A program made the position numbers and the translations under genes. DNA of 64,000 nucleotides, from contig NZ_JABAII010000002.1 in assembly GCF_012641405.1 (NCBI RefSeq), positions 1-64,000 of the forward strand, written 5' to 3'. Origin of the DNA: Rhizobium sp. P40RR-XXII. Lineage in GTDB: Bacteria; Pseudomonadota; Alphaproteobacteria; Rhizobiales; Rhizobiaceae. This document shows positions 1 through 7,718 of the stretch, piece by piece; the first letter of the stretch is position 1, and every line of letters begins with the position of its first letter. Under the pieces are notes generated by a model, which did no database searches, was not told where the DNA came from, and was given only the letters and a program-made list of their open reading frames with translations.

Positions 1-291
1 ATGCCCTGATCGAGGGCCTACCCGCCGACATCGTCATGGCCGACACCGCTTATGACAGCGATCGCCTGCGCAATGCCATCGCTGATAAAGGCGCTGTGGC
101 GGTGATCCCCAACAATCCTTCCCGCGCAAAAATACCCGCTGGACAAGCATCTCTACGCCCAGCGCCACCTGATCGAGTGCTGCTTCTCGAGACTCAAGCA
201 GTTCCGCACGGTCGCTACGCGCTTCGAAAAAACCGCCGAAAACTACCTCGCAGTCGTCACTATCGCAGCAATCGTCCTATGGATCAGATAA
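1..291 (+). pseudogene. IS5-family transposase, 3' end, frameshifted
   Basis: This is the C-terminal part of a DDE transposase of the IS5 type; the rest lies left of the window. The frame entering at position 3 reads a typical end-of-catalytic-domain stretch (ADTAYDSDRLR, then VIPNNPSR). It continues correctly only after a one-base change of frame at a run of five A (128-132), where KYPLDKHLYAQRHLIECCFSRLK and then a normal end at the TAA at 289-291 follow. The Y-x2-R-x2-I-E-x2-F-S-R-L-K-type signature is intact across the second frame. The shift is in the +1 direction, so it does not fit a simple -1 programmed slip at this point. An extra A in the homopolymer is the easiest explanation. The coding capacity is broken or needs frameshifting. 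Confidence 0.75.
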
Positions 292-308
292 CTGTCCACA
301 CTTCCTAG

Positions 309-356
309 CCCACATGGTGAGGAGGCCTAAAAGGCCGTCTCGAACCACGAGGGTGG
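309..356. repeat. Palindromic intergenic repeat element
   Basis: The stretch between the transposase end and the anti-sigma gene contains an inner hairpin, GGCCT-AAA-AGGCC (324-336). It is flanked by arms that pair imperfectly (a GGTGAG...TCTCGAACCACGAGG layout). It resembles the short palindromic elements scattered between genes in rhizobial chromosomes. It could serve as a transcription terminator for the leftward operon. The family assignment is from memory of the pattern, not a search. Confidence 0.45.
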
Positions 357-378
357 GTGAGTGGTCTCCGCTGGGGCA

Positions 379-1182
379 TCAGGATGAGAATTGCTTGTAG
401 CACTCGTCCGCCACCTGCCGCAGCATGTCACGCGAGATCTCGCCGGTGACGGCATAGCCGAGGTCGCCGTCGATCCAGTAGAAGGTCTCGACGGCGTTGT
501 CGCTGGCGAAGCGGAAGCTGGTCGTGGTATTGCCGCTATTGCGCCCGACCAGCACGGTCAGGCGCTGGCCGCTGGCATTCTCATACATGAACAGGGCGCC
601 GGGCGTACCGTTGATCGGCAGCAGCCGGCCGCCGACCAGCTGGAATCCCAGCTTCTGCAGGCTCGGTACCTTGAGGCCGGCCACATTCATGCGCTTGCCA
701 AGCCAGGTGGCGAGATGTGCCTCCTGATCCGCGCCGACTTCGACGGGATGGCGGACATCGCTGGCATAGACGACGAAGGCCGAATGCGCCTGCTGCGGCA
801 ATGCCTCGATTGAGGTCAGCTGCAATTCGGGCCGCGCGAAAAGATCGGGGCCGAAATGGCCTGCTGCAGCGCCGGCCACAAATAGTACGAGCGAGGCGGC
901 GAGCATCGTCAGCTTGCGGCTTCGCTGTGGCGCAGTCGCCTGGGCAGACGATATGTTTCTGCTTTTCGAAAAGAGGTCCGCGTCGCCGTCCTTCGATATG
1001 GCATAGGGGGAGAACATGGCGCGGATTTCATCGTTCTGGACCTGCCATGTCGCAACGGCAGCGGCGTTCTCGGGATTTTCGGTCAGCCATGCCTGCAATT
1101 CCGCCTGCTTCTCCGGTGGCAGAAGGCCATCGGCAAAGGCGTGAAGGTCCGCTTCGGTCACGGTCGGTTTGCGTTCGTTCAT
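379..1182 (-). CDS. Anti-sigma factor, membrane anchored
   Basis: This 267-residue protein most likely sequesters the ECF sigma factor encoded immediately upstream. The N-terminal 60 residues look like an anti-sigma domain (EADLHAFADGLLPPEKQAEL). They lack the HxxxCxxC zinc motif of ZAS-type anti-sigmas. One transmembrane segment lies near residues 90-110 (TMLAASLVLFVAGAAAGHFG), leaving about 150 residues in the periplasm as a sensor part. Its start codon overlaps the stop of the sigma gene in an ATGA arrangement (1179-1182), so the two are translationally coupled, as expected for a partner pair. The assignment rests on position plus domain pattern; the inducing signal is not evident. Confidence 0.8.
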   Translation of the reverse strand: MNERKPTVTEADLHAFADGLLPPEKQAELQAWLTENPENAAAVATWQVQNDEIRAMFSPYAISKDGDADLFSKSRNISSAQATAPQRSRKLTMLAASLVLFVAGAAAGHFGPDLFARPELQLTSIEALPQQAHSAFVVYASDVRHPVEVGADQEAHLATWLGKRMNVAGLKVPSLQKLGFQLVGGRLLPINGTPGALFMYENASGQRLTVLVGRNSGNTTTSFRFASDNAVETFYWIDGDLGYAVTGEISRDMLRQVADECYKQFSS

Positions 1183-1733
1183 CTTGGTCTCCGAAGCGTG
1201 ACAACATTGTCTGCATTCAACAGGCTGGTCATCTTCTGGCGCGCGCGCGACAGGCGCGACATCACTGTGCCGATCGGGATATCAAGCATGTCTGCGACAT
1301 CCTGATAGCTGTAGCCTTCGACGACGACGAGCATCAGCACTGCTCGATAGTCTTCGCCGAGGTTGTTGAGAGCCAGTTCCAGGCGTGACCGCTGCAGCGG
1401 GTCGTTGTCGGTTTCGGCGGCAGGCAGATGGCTGTTGTCATCGATGTCGACGAAGCTGCGGCCGCCTTGCTGGCGCAGTCCGTTGCGATAGAGATTGGTC
1501 ATGATCGTCAACACCCAGCCGCGCAGGTTCAGTCCGCGCCATTGGCCGCGCCGGGTCAAAACCTTTTCGACACAATCCTGAAGCAGATCTTCGCCATCCG
1601 CATCCGAGCGGGCAAGGCTGCGCGAATAGCGGCGCAACGAGGGGAGGAGCGCCAGCACCTCCGCCTCGAAGCTATCGGGCGCGGCGGAGGCTCCCGCCGC
1701 GCCATTTTCCGGATTGTCAGGGCCGTGCGACAT
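1179..1733 (-). CDS. ECF-type RNA polymerase sigma factor
   Basis: This is a group IV (ECF) sigma factor. Region 2 (SRSLARSDADGEDLLQDC and RGWVLTIMTNLYRN) and region 4 (GYSYQDVADMLDIPIGTV followed by MSRLSRARQK) are both clear, and there is no extended C-terminal domain. I chose ATG at 1733 (MSHGPDNPENG) rather than the longer frame from 1769. This start leaves a short overlap with the upstream gene's end (1717) and removes a non-conserved leader. The gene is second of three in a leftward operon: periplasmic protein, sigma, anti-sigma. A matching ECF promoter before the first gene suggests autoregulation. Confidence 0.88.
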   Translation of the reverse strand: MSHGPDNPENGAAGASAAPDSFEAEVLALLPSLRRYSRSLARSDADGEDLLQDCVEKVLTRRGQWRGLNLRGWVLTIMTNLYRNGLRQQGGRSFVDIDDNSHLPAAETDNDPLQRSRLELALNNLGEDYRAVLMLVVVEGYSYQDVADMLDIPIGTVMSRLSRARQKMTSLLNADNVVTLRRPR

Positions 1734-2097
1734 CCCATACGCCCTTGAAGCCGTCGCCGGCGACATCACCGGACTTTGCGTCCTTGATGAAGAAGTAGAG
1801 CGGCATGCCGTCCTTTGCCCACTGTTTCATCCCGTCCTTGCGGGTAATGATCGAATATGCACCTTCCGCCTTGGCTTTGCCATCGGCCATGAGCGGCGGC
1901 CAGGCTTTCGCGCAATCGCCATTGCAATTGGATTCGCCCGACTTGTCGTTCTTGAAGGTGTAGAGCGTCTTGCCGTTTTCGCCGGCAAGCACCTTGCCCT
2001 TGGAGCTTTCGACCGTTTTGACGGGGGCCGCGGCGAAAGCGGCTGTGGCAAAGGCCGACGCCGCAGCGAGCGCGGCCAGGAATCTCATGGTTTTCAT
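1717..2097 (-). CDS. Secreted COG4315-type repeat protein
   Basis: This 126-residue exported protein has a signal peptide (MKTMRFLAALAAASAFATAAFA, cleavage after AFA). The mature part carries the Y/F-x-F/Y-x-x-D motif of the COG4315 'predicted lipoprotein' family twice (LYTFKND and LYFFIKD), plus a CNGDCAKAWPP segment. There is no lipobox cysteine, so the mature form is probably soluble in the periplasm. It is the first gene of the sigma/anti-sigma operon, and its 3' end overlaps the sigma start by 17 bases. Its role is unknown; the position suggests it is a target or a signal-sensing partner of the ECF system. A strong Shine-Dalgarno (GAGGAGAG) precedes the start. Confidence 0.85.
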   Translation of the reverse strand: MKTMRFLAALAAASAFATAAFAAAPVKTVESSKGKVLAGENGKTLYTFKNDKSGESNCNGDCAKAWPPLMADGKAKAEGAYSIITRKDGMKQWAKDGMPLYFFIKDAKSGDVAGDGFKGVWDVARP

Positions 2098-2160
2098 GTT
2101 GTCTCTCCTCGGGTGGGTGGATGATGGTTATCCAGGCGTCGCATTTTTGCGCTGCCGGAC

Positions 2161-2191
2161 ATGAGACACGGGTGCGCTTGATTTTATTCCC
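2161..2191 (-). promoter_or_regulatory. Candidate ECF sigma promoter
   Basis: Reading the minus strand, GGGAAT (2191-2186) is followed after 15 bases by CGTGTC (2170-2165). This is the spacing and GGAA/CGT layout typical of ECF-dependent promoters. It lies about 65 bases before the COG4315 gene that opens the ECF operon. The inference is that the encoded sigma factor recognises it. Confidence 0.55.
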
Positions 2192-2250
2192 AGCTCGCCG
2201 GGTATTTTTTACTGCTTGCTTCCAGCGGCCGAATCCTGCCAATTCGGCCG

Positions 2251-3378
2251 ATGCAATTCGCGCCGCAACAAGATGAAGCGCTCAAGGCCGTCGCCAAATG
2301 GCTGAAGGAGGGGCGCTCGCCGCTGTTTCGCCTGTTCGGTTATGCCGGCACGGGCAAGACGACCCTTGCGCGGCATTTTGCCGAACATGTGGATGGCGAG
2401 GTGCTGTTTGCGGCCTTTACCGGCAAGGCGGCGCAGGTGCTGCGCTCGCGCGGCGCTTCCAATGCGAAGACCATCCATTCGCTGATCTACCGGCCGCGCG
2501 GCGAGGAAGCCGTTGAGGATGAGGAGACGGGCAAGACATCGATCGCCCCGATGTTCACCATCAACCGCCAGAGCCCGGTCTCCAAGGCCGCGTTGATCAT
2601 CGTCGACGAATGCTCGATGGTGGACGAAGCGCTTGGCAAGGATCTGATGAGCTTTGGAACGCCCATTCTGGTGCTTGGCGATCCCGGCCAGCTTCCGCCG
2701 GTTTCCGGCGGCGGTTTCTTCACGAATGAGGAGCCGGATTATCTGCTGACGGATATTCATCGTCAGGCCCGCGACAATCCGATCATTCAGCTCGCCATGC
2801 AGGTGCGTGAGGGCAAGGAAATCATGCATGGCGATTATGGCACCGCGCAGGTGATCTCGAAGAATGAAGTCACGCAGCCGCTGGTGCTGGAGGCGGATCA
2901 GGTTCTCGTCGGCACCAACAGGACGCGCCGGCGCTACAATCAGCGTCTGCGCGAACTCAAGGGGTTTTCCGCCGACTATCCGCAATCCGGCGACAAACTT
3001 GTCTGCCTGCGCAACGATCCCGCCAAGGGTCTGCTCAACGGCTCGCTTTGGCAGGTCATGACATCCTCCAGGGAAACGACGAAGCCGGGCATCAATCTGC
3101 TGGTGCGGCCGGAAGACGACGACATGGATCGTGGTGCGGCCAAGATCAAGCTCTTGAAACAGGCCTTCGAGGATGTCGAGGGTGAGATTCCCTGGTCGAC
3201 GCGCAAGCGCTATGACGAATTCGACTATGGCTACGCGTTGACCGTTCATAAGGCGCAGGGCTCGCAGTGGAACAATGTCGTGCTGTTCGACGAGAGCTGG
3301 GCATTTCGCGATACGCGCGAGCGCTGGCTCTATACGGCCATCACCCGCGCCGCCGAGACGCTGACCATCGTCCGATAA
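2251..3378 (+). CDS. RecD-like ATP-dependent DNA helicase
   Basis: This is a 375-residue SF1 helicase of the RecD/TraA-like kind. It shows Walker A (FGYAGTGKTT, residues 29-38), Walker B (LIIVDECSMVDE, about 113-124), motif III (LGDPGQLPPV), motif V/VI elements (YGYALTVHKAQGSQW, about 325-340, and WLYTAITRA near the end). It is short and lacks the N-terminal extension of RecD2. Single-gene 'ATP-dependent RecD-like DNA helicase' proteins of this size are common in rhizobia. No RecB or RecC gene is nearby, so it is not part of a RecBCD complex here. The likely role is DNA repair or replication restart; substrate polarity cannot be read from sequence. Confidence 0.88.
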   Translation: MQFAPQQDEALKAVAKWLKEGRSPLFRLFGYAGTGKTTLARHFAEHVDGEVLFAAFTGKAAQVLRSRGASNAKTIHSLIYRPRGEEAVEDEETGKTSIAPMFTINRQSPVSKAALIIVDECSMVDEALGKDLMSFGTPILVLGDPGQLPPVSGGGFFTNEEPDYLLTDIHRQARDNPIIQLAMQVREGKEIMHGDYGTAQVISKNEVTQPLVLEADQVLVGTNRTRRRYNQRLRELKGFSADYPQSGDKLVCLRNDPAKGLLNGSLWQVMTSSRETTKPGINLLVRPEDDDMDRGAAKIKLLKQAFEDVEGEIPWSTRKRYDEFDYGYALTVHKAQGSQWNNVVLFDESWAFRDTRERWLYTAITRAAETLTIVR

Positions 3379-3563
3379 GTCGCGCTTGGGGCAATAGATA
3401 TCCGCAAAAGGACTTTGCTGCCGATGCGTCACCGCATGGCGATGCCACTTTGCCGTGACCATCAAAGTTTTGCATGGGTCGATGTCGGAATCTCGTTGGT
3501 TTCGCTGGTCATAATGGCATAGAACGGCACTATCATCCGCTTTGAAAATCAGGGATTTCGATC

Positions 3564-4316
3564 ATGCCCGCCAAGCTCTCCGTGAACCTCAACGCCATCG
3601 CGATGCTGCGCAACCGGCGTGATCTTCCCTGGCCGAGCGTCACGGGTTTGGGCCGTATCGCGCTGGCGGCCGGCGCCAGCGGGCTGACGGTTCATCCGCG
3701 TCCCGATCAGCGGCATGTGCGCTTTTCCGACCTGCCCGAAATCCGTGCGCTGATTGATGACGAGTTTCCGGAAGCAGATTTCAATATCGAGGGCTATCCG
3801 AGCGACGAGTTCTTCGATCTCTGCGCTTCTGCCGAGCCCGAGCAGGTGACACTCGTGCCCGATGATCCCACTCAGGCGACCTCGGACCACGGCTGGGATT
3901 TTCGTAGGAATCGCGAGCTGCTGGTTGCGGTCGTCGCCAAGTACAAGAAGATCGGCTGCCGTGTGTCGCTGTTTGCCGATGGCGACGGCGATGCGGACGC
4001 CGTTAAGATCGCGAGAGAAGTTGGTGCGGATCGCATCGAGCTTTACACCGGCCCCTATGGTGGCTGCTATGATGATCCGCAGAAGGCTGCTGTCATTCTT
4101 GAGGCACTCGGCAAGACCGCCGATGCAGCCTTCGCCAACGGCCTTGATGTCAATGCCGGCCACGACCTGACAGTCGCCAATCTTCCGGCGCTGCTGAAGC
4201 GCATTCCGAAGCTCGCGGAGACCTCGATTGGCCATGGGCTGACGGCGGATGCACTGGAATATGGCATGGCCGAAACGGTGCGGCGTTTCCGCCGGGCTTG
4301 CGGACAGACGGTTTGA
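3564..4316 (+). CDS. pdxJ: Pyridoxine 5'-phosphate synthase
   Basis: PdxJ condenses 3-amino-2-oxopropyl phosphate with 1-deoxy-D-xylulose 5-phosphate to give pyridoxine 5'-phosphate, the last ring-forming step of the DXP-dependent vitamin B6 pathway in the cytoplasm. The 250-residue length fits the family. Conserved parts are visible: [12 protein letters not shown] at the start, the [11 protein letters not shown] loop with the catalytic histidine, the EVTLVPD-like strand ([10 protein letters not shown]), SLFADGD, the ELYTGPYG phosphate loop and the [11 protein letters not shown] segment. It stands alone, with no other B6 gene in the window. Annotation is secure. Confidence 0.97.
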   Translation: MPAKLSVNLNAIAMLRNRRDLPWPSVTGLGRIALAAGASGLTVHPRPDQRHVRFSDLPEIRALIDDEFPEADFNIEGYPSDEFFDLCASAEPEQVTLVPDDPTQATSDHGWDFRRNRELLVAVVAKYKKIGCRVSLFADGDGDADAVKIAREVGADRIELYTGPYGGCYDDPQKAAVILEALGKTADAAFANGLDVNAGHDLTVANLPALLKRIPKLAETSIGHGLTADALEYGMAETVRRFRRACGQTV

Positions 4317-4399
4317 AGCCGACTGGGCGGGTTCGTGAGCCGAGCCGCCGTCCAGACGCGGTAGCTTTCGGCTGCCCTTGACATCAGCCCATCTGCCCA

Positions 4400-4783
4400 A
4401 TGCGGGGCTGGGCGCGACGTGCCGTAACCTACCAGGTTGCCGACGACTTCGCTTATGCGGTGAACTGCCATTGTTCGAACTGCCGGCGAACAACCGGGTC
4501 GGCCTTCAAACCTCTGGCGGGTATCCCATCCGAGAAGATCGGGATAGTCGATGGCGCGGAAAGCGTCATGATCTACGGCGACGCGGCGGCTCCGTACATC
4601 CACTGCAGAATATGCGGCTCGCTTCTCTATGCGATCGTCAAGGACGGCACTTACGCCCATGTTACGATGGGTACGCTTGTCGACACGCCAAGCATACGTC
4701 CCACACACCATGTTTTCGTCGCATCGAAAGCCGAGTGGTATGAAATTACCGATGATCTGCCGCAATATGCGGAATCGGATTGA
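4400..4783 (+). CDS. GFA/CENP-V family protein, damaged N-terminus
   Basis: From residue 8 on this is a glutathione-dependent formaldehyde-activating (GFA) domain protein: AVTYQVADDF, then the zinc motif CHCSNCRR (residues 22-29), GSAFK, and a later CRICG. Family members begin with a G-x-C-x-C-G/R zinc motif, but here the frame reads GWARRAV, so the first cysteine pair is missing. The neighbouring frame (starting TTG at 4378) reads GLGATCR just before position 4430, which would supply part of that motif. This suggests a frameshift or indel near 4425-4432. No good Shine-Dalgarno precedes the ATG at 4400. The zinc site is probably incomplete, so function is doubtful. Confidence 0.6.
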   Translation: MRGWARRAVTYQVADDFAYAVNCHCSNCRRTTGSAFKPLAGIPSEKIGIVDGAESVMIYGDAAAPYIHCRICGSLLYAIVKDGTYAHVTMGTLVDTPSIRPTHHVFVASKAEWYEITDDLPQYAESD

Positions 4784-4854
4784 TCGCTCTTTCCACATGC
4801 GTTGACGGAGTTATCCTCGTTGCAGTCCACACTTTGATGGAGGCGGAAGCTGCC

Positions 4855-4876
4855 TCGCCCCGCATTTGCGGGGAGA
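4855..4876. repeat. GC-rich hairpin of rhizobial intergenic repeat type
   Basis: CCCCGCA (4858-4864) pairs with TGCGGGG (4867-4873), with further CTC/GAG pairing outside. The wording 'CTCGCCCCGCATTTGCGGGGAGAG' is typical of the short mosaic elements between rhizobial genes. It lies between the convergent ends of the GFA gene and the QorB-like gene and could terminate both. Confidence 0.5.
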
Positions 4877-4927
4877 GGGGTTGTTCGTAGGCTAGCGGTA
4901 AGAACGCTTTGCCAGCCGTTCCAAGAC

Positions 4928-5815
4928 TTAGCCGAGCAATGCGGCCTTGTGTTCCTCGAAGAAGCTGCGTAGCGTCTGCGGCTCCTTGCCGGTCAGCTTG
5001 TTGAAGTCGTTGGTCAGGATGTCGAATTTGCCGGCGCGGATGTTGGCGTCGGCGGAGACGAGCATGTCGACCACGAATGGCGGCAGGCCGGCACCGGTGA
5101 GACCGGCGGCAAGCTGTTCGTCGTTGACGTCAATAACCTCAAGCGGACGGCCGGTGATCCTGCTGACGACACTCGCCACATCCGCGATGGTGACGGCGGT
5201 CGAGCCTGTCAGCGTGTAGGTGGCGCTTTCCGCGCTGTCGGAAGCCAGGGCGGCGGCGATGGCGAGTGCGCAGTCTTCGCGGCTGATGTTGCTGACGCGG
5301 CCGCCGCCGGTCGCGGTGTACCACTTGCCGACTTCGAGGCTATGCGGCAGGCCGTGCAGGTAGTTGTCGAAATACCAGGCGTCGCGCAGGATCGTGTAGC
5401 CGATGCCGCTAGCCTTGATGGCATTTTCCGTGCCGAGGTGGTCGGGGGCGAAGCTGACAAGCGAATCTTCCGGAGCCGGCATTGAGGTGTAGAGGATATG
5501 CTTCACGCCGGCCTTCTTCGCGGCTTCTACGGCGGCCGTGTGCTGCTTCAGGCGCTGGCCGGGAACGGCGAGCGCGTCGGTGCTGATGATCAGCAGGCGA
5601 TCGCCGCCAGTGAAAGCCGCAAGCAGGGTGTCGGCATCATCGAAATCGGCCTTGCGGGTAATGACGCCCTTGGCGGCGAGGTCGGCAAGCTTCTCCGGGC
5701 TACGCGTGGCGGCAATGATGCGGCCAGGAGCGACTTTGTATGTCTCCAGCAGGTGATGAATGACGCGCTGGCCAAGCTGACCCGCGGCACCGGTAACGAG
5801 AAGAGTGCTGCTCAT
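4928..5815 (-). CDS. NmrA/QorB-like NAD(P)H-dependent reductase
   Basis: This is an atypical short-chain dehydrogenase of the NmrA/QorB (quinone reductase 2-like) class. It has an N-terminal NAD(P) loop, LLVTGAAGQLGQRV (residues 4-17), then ATRSPEKLADL that contacts the cofactor phosphate, and the KADFDD turn. About 295 residues with ATG at 5815 (MSSTLLVTG) as start; the longer frame from 5869 adds an unrelated leader. The gene is divergent from an HxlR regulator. The same arrangement (qorB next to ytfH) occurs in E. coli, so quinone or electrophile stress is a reasonable guess. The catalytic YxxxK of classic SDRs is absent, as usual for this class. Confidence 0.8.
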   Translation of the reverse strand: MSSTLLVTGAAGQLGQRVIHHLLETYKVAPGRIIAATRSPEKLADLAAKGVITRKADFDDADTLLAAFTGGDRLLIISTDALAVPGQRLKQHTAAVEAAKKAGVKHILYTSMPAPEDSLVSFAPDHLGTENAIKASGIGYTILRDAWYFDNYLHGLPHSLEVGKWYTATGGGRVSNISREDCALAIAAALASDSAESATYTLTGSTAVTIADVASVVSRITGRPLEVIDVNDEQLAAGLTGAGLPPFVVDMLVSADANIRAGKFDILTNDFNKLTGKEPQTLRSFFEEHKAALLG

Positions 5816-5876
5816 ATTGGTTTTCCTTGTTTGACCACCGCGGATTTGCAGTGACCGTGTTGCTCTCAAAAAGAGA

Positions 5877-5886
5877 CTAGCGCTAG
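5877..5886. promoter_or_regulatory. Candidate HxlR operator palindrome
   Basis: A perfect 10-base palindrome, CTAGCGCTAG, lies in the divergent space between the QorB-like gene and the HxlR regulator. HxlR dimers bind short inverted repeats in such intergenic regions, so this is the natural candidate. Binding is not shown. Confidence 0.35.
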
Positions 5887-5954
5887 AATAGGAATTGACT
5901 TCGCGATGTAAAGGAGGCAGTTTTTCGGCTCCAAGTTACCAAAAGGGAACCGGC

Positions 5955-6371
5955 ATGGGTGCCAGCACCGTCGTCAATCTGCGCAGCAGAGATTCCGCGT
6001 TACGCGATGTGGATCTCAGCAATCTCGATTTCAGCAATTGTCCGGTGCGCGACCTCATCTCACAGATCGGCGGAAAATGGTCGGTGCTGCTGATGGAAAC
6101 GCTGGCAAAGCGGCCATACCGTTTCGGCGAACTGCGTCGTCTTGTGCCTGATATCTCCCAGCGTATGCTGACGCAAACGCTGCGCGACCTTCAGCGCGAC
6201 GGCTATGTCGACCGCGAGGTCTTTCCCACCAAACCGCCGAGTGTCGAATACCGCATGACCGATCTCGGTTATTCGCTGTACGAGCCGCTGGCCCAGCTCC
6301 TGAATTGGGCGGAAGCCAATCATGAGGCTGTTAAGGCCGCAAGAGCCCGTTTCGATCAATCGCCGGACTGA
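5955..6371 (+). CDS. HxlR-family transcriptional regulator
   Basis: This is a winged-helix regulator of the HxlR type: CPVRDLISQIGGKWSVLLMETLAKRPYRFGELRRLVPDISQRMLTQTLRDLQRDGYV is the full family signature, here within residues 30-90. The single cysteine in the conserved N-terminal C-P-V motif can act as a redox or electrophile sensor in relatives. I use ATG at 5955 (MGASTVVNLRS), which has AGGGA about eight bases upstream; the longer frame from 5895 lacks this. Divergent from the QorB-like reductase and ten bases before the FAD monooxygenase, so it probably controls both. Confidence 0.88.
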   Translation: MGASTVVNLRSRDSALRDVDLSNLDFSNCPVRDLISQIGGKWSVLLMETLAKRPYRFGELRRLVPDISQRMLTQTLRDLQRDGYVDREVFPTKPPSVEYRMTDLGYSLYEPLAQLLNWAEANHEAVKAARARFDQSPD

Positions 6372-6380
6372 GCCTTTACA

Positions 6381-7628
6381 GTGAATCCATTGAAAATCGC
6401 CATCGTCGGCGCCGGGCCTGCCGGGCTTGCCGCTTCTCTCTTTCTTTCTCGTGCCGGCCACACGACCGATATCATCGAACGGTTCGACAGCCCGGCCCCC
6501 GTCGGCTCGGCGCTGATGCTGCAGCCGACCGGATTGACCGTGCTGGAATCGCTCGGGCTCGGCCCAGCCATTCATGCCGCCGGTAACCGCATCGATCGGC
6601 TGTTCGGCACGGAGACCACTCGTGGCCGCATCGTCCTTGACGTGCGCTATAATGCGCTGCCCGGCGGCCGCTATGGGCTTGGCGTTCATCGCGCCGCGCT
6701 ATTCGATACGCTTTATGATGAAGTCTCCGCACGGCAACACCCGATCCATACCGGTCAGCGGGTCCTTGGCGTGATCGAAGAGGGGGCCGGCAGCTTTCTC
6801 TCCGTCGAAGGCGGCGAGCGCCTCGGACCCTATGATCTCGTCATCGATGCCAGCGGCGCGCGCTCCGAGCTGGTGGCAGCGTCACCCGTCGCGCCGCGTG
6901 CACGCAGCCTCGTCTATGGCGCCTTTTGGGCGACGCTCGACTGTCCGGACGGATTAGTGGATCAGGCTGCCCTGACGCAGCGCTATGACAGGGCGAGCGT
7001 AATGATCGGCGTCCTGCCAATCGGTAGCAGAAGACCGCATTTGCCGAAGCAGGCGGCCTTGTTCTGGAGCTTGAAGGCCGCGGATGCCGATGAGGTGCGC
7101 AAGCGTGGGCTGGAGCGCTGGAAGCAGACGATCCGCGGCTATTGGCCGGGATGCGAGCCGTTGCTGGAGCAGATCACCGATTGGGACCAGCTGACGCTTG
7201 CACGTTACGCCCATCGCACGATGAAGGTGCCCTATAGCGGGCGAACGGTTTTCGTCGGCGATGCAGCCCACTCCACCAGCCCGCAGCTCGGGCAGGGCGC
7301 CAATATGGCTCTGCTCGATGTGGCGGCGCTGGCGCATGCGCTTGCAGGACATGAAACTATCGAGGCTGCTCTTGCGGCCTATGCCAAGGCGCGGCGGATG
7401 CATGTGCGGCTGTTCCAGCTGCTCTCGGCCGCGTTCACGCCCTTCTATCAATCGGACTCGGCGGCGCTCGCCTGGATCAGGGACCGGCTGGTCGCCACAG
7501 TCGCCAGAGTGCCTCCCGCGCCGCAGATCCTGGCGGGCATCGTTTCCGGCACGCTGGTCGATCCGTTCAACGGCGCCGGCCTGCGGGAATGCGACTGGCT
7601 GCGGGAGGCTATACCGCAGCCGTCTTGA
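6381..7628 (+). CDS. FAD-dependent aromatic-type monooxygenase
   Basis: This is a class A flavoprotein monooxygenase (415 residues). The N-terminal Rossmann loop IAIVGAGPAGLAASLFLSRAG (residues 6-26), the middle YDLVIDASGARSE (DG-type motif, about 150-162) and the C-terminal GRTVFVGDAAHSTSP-type motif (GD motif, about 290-304) with GQGANMALLD are all present. It starts with GTG at 6381. Nine bases separate it from the HxlR gene, so it is likely co-transcribed and induced by the same signal. Substrate cannot be named; salicylate/UbiH-like and antibiotic-modifying relatives share this pattern. Confidence 0.82.
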   Translation: MNPLKIAIVGAGPAGLAASLFLSRAGHTTDIIERFDSPAPVGSALMLQPTGLTVLESLGLGPAIHAAGNRIDRLFGTETTRGRIVLDVRYNALPGGRYGLGVHRAALFDTLYDEVSARQHPIHTGQRVLGVIEEGAGSFLSVEGGERLGPYDLVIDASGARSELVAASPVAPRARSLVYGAFWATLDCPDGLVDQAALTQRYDRASVMIGVLPIGSRRPHLPKQAALFWSLKAADADEVRKRGLERWKQTIRGYWPGCEPLLEQITDWDQLTLARYAHRTMKVPYSGRTVFVGDAAHSTSPQLGQGANMALLDVAALAHALAGHETIEAALAAYAKARRMHVRLFQLLSAAFTPFYQSDSAALAWIRDRLVATVARVPPAPQILAGIVSGTLVDPFNGAGLRECDWLREAIPQPS

Positions 7629-7718
7629 TCAGTTCTCAGGCTCGAACCTTTCCGCTTTTCCTCGAATCGCGAAAATGCTCTATCCTTTTGTTTTTACATA
7701 ATTTCAGACGGAAAGCCG

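Noticed and set aside
2209..3465. 418-residue minus-strand frame across the helicase gene
   Set aside because: It is antisense to a clear SF1 helicase, has Arg/His-rich shadow composition and no domain.
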